A stretch of 6,374 bases of DNA from Pseudomonadota bacterium (GTDB taxonomy: Bacteria; Pseudomonadota; Gammaproteobacteria; Burkholderiales; SG8-39). A program made the translations under genes and the position numbers. This document shows, piece by piece, positions 1 through 4,701 of this stretch. The notes beneath the pieces are model-generated. The model did not search any database, was not told the DNA's origin, and saw only the letters and a list, made by a program, of their open reading frames with translations. Position 1 is the first letter of the stretch; each line of letters starts with the position of its first letter. The DNA lies in contig JAKAIH010000167.1 in assembly GCA_021825225.1 (NCBI GenBank), positions 1-6,374 on the forward strand, in the 5' to 3' direction.

Positions 1-573
1 CAAGGATAACCAGGGGAAGCTGGCCGATGCCCTGCGGGAGTTCTTCGCGGAAGCAGATGCCGGCGGATTCGGCGCCTTGCCGGTGAGTCGGTACGAGACG
101 GTCGAGAAGGATCATGGCCGGATCGAAACCCGCCGTGCCTGGTGGGTGAGCGATTTGGCTTGGCTGGATCGTCCGCTTCGGCAGCATTGGCCGAAGCTGG
201 CCGGTGTGGGCATGGTGCAGCGTACCTGCGAGATCGACGGCAAGACCTCGACCGAGCGGGCGTTCTACATCGGCTCGAAGGGCATCGCCAATGCCGAAAC
301 CTTTGCTAAAGCGGCACGCAGCCACTGGGGTGTCGAGAACCGGTTGCATTGGGTGCTCGATGTCACCTTCCGCGAGGATGACTGCCGGGTGCGAAAAGGC
401 CATGCGCCGCAGAATCTGTCGGCCCTGCGCAAGTTCGCGCTGTCCCTGCTGCGCCAGGATAAGCAGTACCCCAAGCGCAGCCTGCGCAGTCGCCGCAAAA
501 CCGCCGATCGTCTTCCCGACTATCGCGCTTCATTGCTCGGCCTCGCTCCTCGGGGGTAAATGCGATTGCCCTG
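1..573 (+). mobile_element. Right-hand part of an ISAs1-family insertion sequence
   Basis: The transposase coding region (2-559) is followed at once by ATGCGATTGCCCTG (560-573), which resembles the ATGCGAT(T/C)GCCCTG type of terminus I recall for ISAs1-family elements, so the element probably ends at 573. The left end and the first half of the transposase lie outside the window, so the target-site duplication cannot be checked. An imperfect second copy of the terminal 14-mer directly follows (574-587), which leaves the exact boundary a little uncertain. Confidence 0.7.
2..559 (+). CDS. ISAs1-family transposase, C-terminal half (5' end outside window)
   Basis: This is a DDE (RNase H fold) transposase that moves its own insertion sequence by cut-and-paste. 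The frame is open from base 2 and gives 185 residues before TAA at 557-559. The family is usually about 370-380 residues, so roughly half is visible. Seen: KDNQ near the left edge, a DHGRIETRRAWW block typical of ISAs1/H-repeat proteins, ERAFYIGSKG, and then SHWGVENRLHWVLDVTFREDDCRVR. By family knowledge the Glu of HWGVEN (codon 335-337) is the final catalytic acid. The C-terminus reads NLSALRKFALSLLRQD, also typical. The first Asp residues would lie upstream. No frameshift or internal stop is present in the visible part, so it may be intact. The TTG at 77 is an internal codon, not a real start, because conserved sequence continues upstream of it. Confidence 0.9.
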   Translation, partial: KDNQGKLADALREFFAEADAGGFGALPVSRYETVEKDHGRIETRRAWWVSDLAWLDRPLRQHWPKLAGVGMVQRTCEIDGKTSTERAFYIGSKGIANAETFAKAARSHWGVENRLHWVLDVTFREDDCRVRKGHAPQNLSALRKFALSLLRQDKQYPKRSLRSRRKTADRLPDYRASLLGLAPRG

Positions 574-587
574 ATGTGATTGCCCTC
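560..587 (+). repeat. Two adjacent 14-bp near-identical units at the IS right end
   Basis: ATGCGATTGCCCTG (560-573) is followed directly by ATGTGATTGCCCTC (574-587), matching at 12 of 14 positions. The first copy is the probable IS terminus. The second may be a remnant end of a related element or flanking sequence resembling the terminus. Confidence 0.65.
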
Positions 588-588
588 G

Positions 589-683
589 CGAAAGAAGAAG
601 ATATTCGAGGCACTGCGACGGCATCTTGGAGAAATATTCCGGGACCTGGCAAAACAGAAGGAGTCGCAGGTTGTGGAGGGGCA
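589..683 (+). pseudogene. Remnant of an IS200/IS605-family (Y1, HUH-type) transposase gene
   Basis: The reading frame from base 589 translates to RKKKIFEALRRHLGEIFRDL followed by AKQKESQVVEG. This closely matches the N-terminal third of a well-known group of IS200/IS605-like TnpA proteins, where a R-K-K-(R)-I-F block is followed by LRRHLGEIF and KES, then a G-H-L-M-P-D-H-V-H motif. Similarity stops just after VEG at about 683, exactly before the histidine-hydrophobe-histidine metal site and the catalytic tyrosine, which are both absent. The N-terminal strand before RKK is also missing, probably lost at the junction with the ISAs1-type element. What is left is about 31 codons without a start or function. 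The frame continues by chance to a stop at 768, but that tail overlaps the opposite-strand regulator gene and shows no family features. Confidence 0.75.
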
Positions 684-703
684 ACGGCCGGCGCAGGCGA
701 TGT

Positions 704-2035
704 TCACTCGTCACCCTTTCTCTGTATGCCGTAGCGCTTCATCTTCTCCCACAGGTTCTTGCGACTGATGCCCAGCGCCTCGGCGGCGCGTGTGGCGTGG
801 CCGTTGTGGGCGTTGAGGACGCGCACGATGTATTGCTTTTCATAGTCGGCGAGGCATACCGCCAGGGTCTCGTCGGTCGGTGCCAGTTTGACCGGCATTT
901 CGTCGAACATCAATTCCGGCGGCAATTTGCCGCCGGCGCTCAGAACGCACACGCGTTCGAGCGCGTGCTTCAGTTCGCGCACGTTGCCCGGCCAAGGATA
1001 ATCGAGCATGAAGCGCTCCAGCTTCGAAGACAACGTCCGCATCGCTCCGCGCCGCTGCGCCGCCTCGGCTTCGAGAAAGTGCCGCGCGAGCCAAAGGATG
1101 TCCTCCTTGCGTTCGCGCAGCGGCGGCACGTGCAGATGTACCACGTTGATGCGGTAATAGAGATCTTCGCGAAAATCACCGCCCTCCACCATTTGCTTGA
1201 GGTCGCGGTGCGTGGCGCAGACCAGTCGCAGGCTGACCGGTATCGCTGTCTCGCCGCCGACGTGGGTGATGCGCCTGTCCTGAATGGCACGCAACAAGCG
1301 TATCTGCATGGCCGGCGGCATGTCGCCTATTTCATCGAGAAACAGCGTGCCGCCCTCGGCCTGCTCGAACACCCCCTTGTGCGCGCGCGCGGCGCCGGTG
1401 AAGGCGCCCTTCTCATAGCCGAACAGTTCCGCCTCGAGCAGACCCGCGGCGAACGCGCCGCAATTGACCGCGACGAAGGGTCGGTCTGCCGCCTTGCTGC
1501 CGCGGCGATGTAGTTCGCTGGCGACCATTTCCTTGCCTACCCCGGATTCGCCGGTGATCAGCACGTTGCTGCCGGAATCCTTGATACGATCGATCAAGGT
1601 CTCAAGCGCGCGCATGGCAGGCGATATGCCCAGGCAGGGCTCGATCTTGGACGGCGCCCCCCCGGTCGCCAGATCTCCGATTTTTTTCAGCAGCACCTCG
1701 ATGTCGAAGGGCTTCTTGATGTAATCGGCGGCGCCCAGTTTGAGCAGGCGCACAGCCTGGTCGATTTCGCCGTAGCCGGTGATGAACAGGTAGGGCGGAA
1801 GCGCGACGGCTTCGTCGAGGAGGGTCGCGTAGAGTTGCTCGCCCGACATGTCCGGCAGACGGATGTCGCTGAGCACCAGGTCGAAGCGGCGGCGCGGCAG
1901 GGCGAGCAGCGCCTCGCGCCCCGTGCGGAACCAGGTGCAGTCATAGCCCTCGAGTTCGAAGCGCTCGGCCAGCGCGTCGCCGACGATCTCGTCGTCTTCG
2001 ATCAGGCACAGGCGCAGCTTGGCGGAAGCGGTCAC
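704..2035 (-). CDS. NtrC-family sigma-54-dependent response regulator
   Basis: This is a cytoplasmic DNA-binding activator that, once phosphorylated by its partner kinase, uses ATP hydrolysis to open sigma-54 RNA polymerase promoters. Numbered from the GTG at 2035 (443 aa), the receiver domain covers about 7-120, with acidic pair D14/D15, phosphoacceptor D57, T86 and K108. The AAA+ domain runs from about 135 to 365, with Walker A GESGVGKE (162-169), an intact sigma-54-contacting loop GAFTGA (210-215), Walker B TLFLDE (230-235), the LYYRINV and PPLRERKEDI blocks, and YPWPGNVREL. A Fis-type helix-turn-helix ends the protein (ATRAAEALGISRKNLWEKMK). The GTG is preferred because AGGAG (2047-2043) lies 7 nt upstream; the in-frame TTG at 2059 would sit before that site and inside the kinase gene. 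It is the last gene of the three-gene operon. Its likely targets are the palindromes at 4386-4496. It resembles AioR/ArxR-type regulators in context, but the name is not certain. Confidence 0.95.
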   Translation of the reverse strand: MTASAKLRLCLIEDDEIVGDALAERFELEGYDCTWFRTGREALLALPRRRFDLVLSDIRLPDMSGEQLYATLLDEAVALPPYLFITGYGEIDQAVRLLKLGAADYIKKPFDIEVLLKKIGDLATGGAPSKIEPCLGISPAMRALETLIDRIKDSGSNVLITGESGVGKEMVASELHRRGSKAADRPFVAVNCGAFAAGLLEAELFGYEKGAFTGAARAHKGVFEQAEGGTLFLDEIGDMPPAMQIRLLRAIQDRRITHVGGETAIPVSLRLVCATHRDLKQMVEGGDFREDLYYRINVVHLHVPPLRERKEDILWLARHFLEAEAAQRRGAMRTLSSKLERFMLDYPWPGNVRELKHALERVCVLSAGGKLPPELMFDEMPVKLAPTDETLAVCLADYEKQYIVRVLNAHNGHATRAAEALGISRKNLWEKMKRYGIQRKGDE

Positions 2036-2042
2036 GGCGATA

Positions 2043-2047
2043 CTCCT
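2043..2047 (-). promoter_or_regulatory. Ribosome binding site deciding the response-regulator start
   Basis: On the minus strand the kinase stop codon TAG (2048-2046) overlaps AGGAG (2047-2043), which is followed after 7 nt by GTG (2035-2033). This ideal spacing supports the GTG start and suggests translational coupling with the kinase gene. Confidence 0.75.
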
Positions 2048-3509
2048 AGCGAGCGGCAAAGGGCAGGGTCACTTCGAATCGGGTGCGGCCGGCGCCTGCG
2101 GCCATCGTGCTATCGACGGCGATGGCGCCGCCCAGTTGCTTGACGATCTGATAGCAGACCCAGAGCCCGAGGCCGCGACCGTTTTCGCCGGCGTTGGTGA
2201 AGGGTTCGAACAGGTGCTCGGTCTGCGAATCGCTCAGGCTGCGGCCGCCATTGACCACCTCGAACAGGAGCACGGCTCCGCTCAGCGCAACGGCGGCTTC
2301 GACGCCGCCACCCTCCTCCGACGCCTGGACGGCGTTGAGGATCAGATTGATCATGACTTGGCGCACCAGGGTGGAAGGCAGGGGAACGGGCTCGCTCAGC
2401 CCCGCCGTCCAGACGACGGTAACGCGCCGTTTGTTGGCTTGCGGTGCAATCAGGGTCTGCACGTCGTCGATGTCCTGCGGCGCGAAGTCGCGGCTATTCA
2501 CCTTGGCCTCGACCAGAAGCGCGGCGACTGTCTCCGTGATCTGGGTCAGACCACGTTCGAGCAGCGTCAGCGTCTTGCTGGTGCGCGCGTCCGGTGCGCC
2601 GTGATGACGCAAGGTGTTGATCGAGGTGAGCATACCCAGCAATGGATTGTTGATTTCGTGCGCGATGCCGGCGGCGAGCCTGCCGATCGCGACCAGCCGT
2701 TCCGAGTGGATGATCTCCCCCTCGATCAGCGCCTTTTCCCGCAACTGCTGCAGCGTCCGGTTATAGGCCTGGAACAAGCGCCCCAGTTCGTCTTCGTAAT
2801 CGTAGATTTTCGCAGGCAACTCGTCGGGAAGGCCGTGCCCGAGTTGCTCCATGCGCTCCGTCAGGCGCAGCAGCGGCATCGCCGTGCGCTGACCCCAATA
2901 CCAGTTGATCGGCAGCAGCACGGCGAGCACCAGCAGAACCACCCAGCTCAGCTGTCCGGCACTCGCGATAAAGCGCGGCCAGAGGATCTTCTTGGAATAG
3001 ATCTGAATCAGCGTGCCCAGGCGCGTCTGCTCGTCCATGATGGGCGTGGCGACGTACAGATAATCGGAGGCCACCGGCGAGATCACGCTGGTCTCATCCC
3101 CCATCTTGGCTATGCTCGCCGCAACAAGGGCGTACTCGCCCGAGCGCCGGGCGAAATCGGCGAGCATGGGCAAACGCCGCGGCCGCGTCGAGACGTACAC
3201 CTGGCGCTGGGCATCGAGCACGAGCAGGGTATCGGCCTGAATGGCGTTTTCACGGGTGGCGCCATGCAAGGGCGCGTTGATGATTTCATAGGCTTGCCAC
3301 ACATGATCCTGGAGCAGTACCGGGACCAGCGTCTTGGCCAGGATCTGGCCCTGGCTCGTGGCATTGCGCAGCATGTCGCGCTTGACGTCGTCGTAGCTAT
3401 GGAGGAACAGAGCGGTCGAGGTGATGACCGCGGTGGTGACGATCAGGACGCTTCCCCACAAGGGAATCTTGTAGCGAAAGCTCAGGTTGAACAGGCTGCG
3501 CAGCGGCAT
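2046..3509 (-). CDS. Membrane-bound sensor histidine kinase of the three-gene sensing operon
   Basis: The 487-aa product autophosphorylates on histidine and passes phosphate to the NtrC-type regulator encoded 10 nt downstream. Seen: membrane segment about 15-37, a periplasmic sensor region about 38-183 (Cache-like in size, not firmly identified), a second membrane segment about 184-204, a HAMP-type linker to about 258, then a HisKA domain with LAAGIAHEINNPL, phosphoacceptor H284. The ATPase domain has the N box (QVMINLILNAVQAS, N388/N392) and a G2 box GRGLGLW (444-450). Oddly, the G1 box reads EVVNGGRSLSD (417-427) instead of the usual D-x-G-x-G: the adenine-contacting Asp appears replaced by Asn420 and the second Gly by Ser424. 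The start ATG lies 10 nt after the binding-protein stop with only a weak AGG ribosome site, so translation is probably coupled. The two-membrane-segment layout with a large periplasmic domain fits contact with the binding protein. Confidence 0.93.
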   Translation of the reverse strand: MPLRSLFNLSFRYKIPLWGSVLIVTTAVITSTALFLHSYDDVKRDMLRNATSQGQILAKTLVPVLLQDHVWQAYEIINAPLHGATRENAIQADTLLVLDAQRQVYVSTRPRRLPMLADFARRSGEYALVAASIAKMGDETSVISPVASDYLYVATPIMDEQTRLGTLIQIYSKKILWPRFIASAGQLSWVVLLVLAVLLPINWYWGQRTAMPLLRLTERMEQLGHGLPDELPAKIYDYEDELGRLFQAYNRTLQQLREKALIEGEIIHSERLVAIGRLAAGIAHEINNPLLGMLTSINTLRHHGAPDARTSKTLTLLERGLTQITETVAALLVEAKVNSRDFAPQDIDDVQTLIAPQANKRRVTVVWTAGLSEPVPLPSTLVRQVMINLILNAVQASEEGGGVEAAVALSGAVLLFEVVNGGRSLSDSQTEHLFEPFTNAGENGRGLGLWVCYQIVKQLGGAIAVDSTMAAGAGRTRFEVTLPFAAR

Positions 3510-3519
3510 TTTGCGCCTG

Positions 3520-4368
3520 CTATTCTTCGCCGAATTCGCGCATCATCCGAGCAACCAGCTGGTAGTTCCTGGCGTCGCCGACGACGAAGCCGTCGAGATC
3601 GAGGCGCTCGAGCAAAACCTTGCCCGCGCCGTCGTCGGCCATGGTCAGCAGCATTTTCTGCATGGACTGGAAGCTCTCCGCGGACACGGCATGGTTCGCG
3701 ACGAAGGGCGGGAAGCCATACTCCGGCGACTGGCTGACGATCCGGGTACGGCCGGTAATATCCGCCCTGATCTTGCTCAGGGCGTCCCAGACGTAGCTGT
3801 CCACCGAACCGCCATCGGCGAGGCCGTCGGCCACCGCTTCGATCAGGCTGTGGTGGGAATAGGTGAAGAAGGTGCGTTTGAAAAATTTGCCGGGGTCTTC
3901 GCCCAACTGGCGCAGTTGATAGCGCGGCGCCAGGTAGCCGGTATTTGAATAGGGATCGGCGTAGGCGAAGATCTTGTTCCTGAGATCGAGCAGGCTGGTG
4001 ACATCGAGCCTCCTGGCCGGAACGATCAAGTAGGCGCGGTAATAAGGGCGGCCTTTGAACCGGGGAACGGCGAGCAGGCGCACCTGCTTGCGCAGATAGA
4101 CGAAGGGGTAGTCGCAGATCCAGGCGAAGTCGATCTGCTCCAGGCGCAGCAAATCCATGGTTTCGCGATAGCTGTCTCGCTGCACGAACACGACGGGCTG
4201 CTGCAGCTTGGCTTCCATATAGGCGCGCCAGTCGGCCAGCAAGCCGTGCTGATCGCCCAGAAAGACCGGCGTCAGACCCACGCGCACGGGGCGCCTGGGC
4301 ATAGCGGCGAGGGCCGGAGCGAGTGCGAGACCGGCGCAAGCGCCCAGGAACAGTCGGCGTGTCGTCAT
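3520..4368 (-). CDS. Periplasmic PhnD-like substrate-binding protein, probable oxyanion sensor
   Basis: This 282-aa protein has the fold signature of the phosphate/phosphite/phosphonate (PhnD-type) binding family: VRVGLTPVFLGDQ after the signal, then IDFAWICDYPFVYL, a hinge-like YLIVPARR, a DPYSNTGYLAPRY block and DGGSVDSYVWDAL. No ABC permease or ATPase is nearby; it heads a kinase/regulator operon, so it most likely senses rather than feeds a transporter, as AioX, ArxX and ArrX do. The N-terminus (TTRRLFLGACAGLALAPALA) is a Tat-like or Sec signal with cleavage around residue 21. Cys11 falls inside the hydrophobic part, so a lipoprotein is less likely. The mature protein has one cysteine, C85, in AWICDYPF. 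AioX-type sensors use a conserved cysteine for arsenite, so this residue is of interest, though equivalence is not proven. ATG at 4368 is preceded by GGGGA at suitable spacing. First gene of the leftward operon. Confidence 0.88.
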   Translation of the reverse strand: MTTRRLFLGACAGLALAPALAAMPRRPVRVGLTPVFLGDQHGLLADWRAYMEAKLQQPVVFVQRDSYRETMDLLRLEQIDFAWICDYPFVYLRKQVRLLAVPRFKGRPYYRAYLIVPARRLDVTSLLDLRNKIFAYADPYSNTGYLAPRYQLRQLGEDPGKFFKRTFFTYSHHSLIEAVADGLADGGSVDSYVWDALSKIRADITGRTRIVSQSPEYGFPPFVANHAVSAESFQSMQKMLLTMADDGAGKVLLERLDLDGFVVGDARNYQLVARMMREFGEE

Positions 4369-4385
4369 GGTGCATCCCCATCGAT

Positions 4386-4403
4386 CGCTACCAATCGGTA
4401 GCG
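4386..4403. promoter_or_regulatory. Operator-like palindrome, site 1
   Basis: CGCTACC-AATC-GGTAGCG is a perfect inverted repeat with 7-bp arms and a 4-bp spacer. It lies 17 bp upstream of the binding-protein ATG (4368) and about 212 bp upstream of the predicted rightward start site. It is the best of three related sites and probably binds a dimeric regulator, most likely the NtrC-type protein encoded in this locus. Confidence 0.75.
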
Positions 4404-4412
4404 GCTTATCAA

Positions 4413-4430
4413 GATATCGGCATTGATATC
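4413..4430. repeat. GATATC-N6-GATATC inverted repeat between sites 1 and 2
   Basis: Two GATATC hexamers (4413-4418 and 4425-4430) flank GGCATT, forming another 18-bp symmetrical arrangement in the AT-rich part of the control region. Each hexamer is itself palindromic, so it may be fortuitous. It does not share the CGYTACC motif. Confidence 0.4.
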
Positions 4431-4437
4431 GAATCAG

Positions 4438-4455
4438 CGTTACCTGACGGTAGCG
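4438..4455. promoter_or_regulatory. Operator-like palindrome, site 2
   Basis: CGTTACC-TGAC-GGTAGCG has the same 7-4-7 layout as site 1, with one mismatched pair between arms. Its centre is 52 bp from that of site 1, close to five helical turns, and about 160 bp upstream of the predicted sigma-54 start, a normal distance for an NtrC-type enhancer. Confidence 0.75.
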
Positions 4456-4478
4456 ATTATGAACATATCCATTGTAAT

Positions 4479-4496
4479 AGCTACTTTATGGTAACG
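4479..4496. promoter_or_regulatory. Operator-like palindrome, site 3 (degenerate left arm)
   Basis: AGCTACT-TTAT-GGTAACG keeps the 7-4-7 layout. The right arm fits the consensus fully and the following ATTTT resembles the ATTAT after site 2. The left arm retains GCTAC. Its centre is 41 bp from that of site 2, about four helical turns, placing all three sites on roughly the same DNA face. Confidence 0.65.
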
Positions 4497-4529
4497 ATTT
4501 TCCGCATCCGCTCCGACATACAGTGCCAA

Positions 4530-4547
4530 ACGCATCAATCGTGCCCA
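4530..4547 (-). promoter_or_regulatory. Possible leftward sigma-54 promoter (weak)
   Basis: On the minus strand the sequence TGGGCACGATTGATGC has GGCACG at the -24 position and TGC at -12, with the required GG-N10-GC spacing (GG 4545-4544, GC 4533-4532). Mismatches are G for T before GG and A for T in TTGC. It would give the sensing operon a leader of about 150 nt that contains all three palindromes. Confidence 0.35.
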
Positions 4548-4579
4548 TTTTTCTTCTGTTAATCCGCGTGTTGCCGGGA

Positions 4580-4596
4580 TTGGTCCGATCTTTGCT
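4580..4596 (+). promoter_or_regulatory. Sigma-54 (-24/-12) promoter for the reductase operon
   Basis: TTGGTCCGATCTTTGCT matches the sigma-54 consensus YTGGCACGRNNNTTGCW at every defined position except the CA of GGCAC. GG (4582-4583) and GC (4594-4595) are separated by exactly 10 nt. Predicted transcription start is near 4607, about 95 nt before the ATG at 4702. The presence of an NtrC-type activator with an intact GAFTGA loop in the adjacent operon and of enhancer-like palindromes upstream strengthens the call. Confidence 0.75.
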
Positions 4597-4690
4597 GCCG
4601 TTATGGCAACCCAGCAATTTCGGATTGACCGGGTTGGCTTTCCAAGAAATCTCGACCCCTGCGGTCAAGGCAGATTATGAGGACTCCAAC

Positions 4691-4695
4691 GGAGG
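4691..4695 (+). promoter_or_regulatory. Ribosome binding site for the iron-sulfur subunit
   Basis: GGAGG lies 6 nt before ATG (4702-4704). The adjacent GTG (4699-4701) would be only 3 nt away, so ATG is the better start. Confidence 0.8.
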
Positions 4696-4701
4696 ACAGT
4701 G

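Larger units (their letters stand above)
4369..4701. promoter_or_regulatory. Divergent control region between the sensing operon and the reductase operon
   Basis: This 333-bp region without genes is clearly more AT-rich between about 4405 and 4500 than the flanking genes. It contains three 18-bp palindromes, a rightward sigma-54 promoter, a weaker leftward sigma-54-like sequence and the ribosome binding sites for both operons. I saw no convincing IHF site and no clear sigma-70 promoter for the leftward operon. Small open frames crossing it lack ribosome sites and family features. Confidence 0.85.

Noticed and set aside
684..703. Possible terminator after the response regulator
   Set aside because: A GC-rich stretch is present but there is no clear stem-loop followed by a T run on the minus strand.
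580..768. 62-aa complete small gene
   Set aside because: Only the part up to about 683 resembles a Y1 transposase; the rest overlaps the regulator gene, and the TTG start falls at an element junction without a ribosome site, so it was called a remnant.
626..1513. 295-aa open frame on the plus strand
   Set aside because: It is antisense to the response regulator, which has complete receiver, AAA+ and HTH domains; the plus frame is low-complexity and matches no family.
2019..3737. 572-aa open frame on the plus strand
   Set aside because: It lies opposite the histidine kinase and part of the binding protein; it is rich in Arg, Gln and His with no domain, as expected of an antisense frame in GC-rich DNA.
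3482..4381. 299-aa minus-strand frame overlapping the binding-protein gene
   Set aside because: It is an out-of-frame shadow, Arg-rich with no motif; the frame at 3520-4368 has a signal peptide and PhnD-like blocks.
4521..4530. Perfect -24-like TTGGCAC on the minus strand
   Set aside because: At the required distance the -12 position reads CG instead of GC, so it lacks a usable sigma-54 -12 element.
4323..4562. 79-aa plus-strand frame across the control region
   Set aside because: There is no ribosome binding site, it overlaps the binding-protein start and operators, and it has no family features.
4570..4610. GTTGCC ... GGCAAC inverted repeat around the sigma-54 promoter
   Set aside because: Arms are only 6 bp and nearly 30 bp apart, easily expected by chance.
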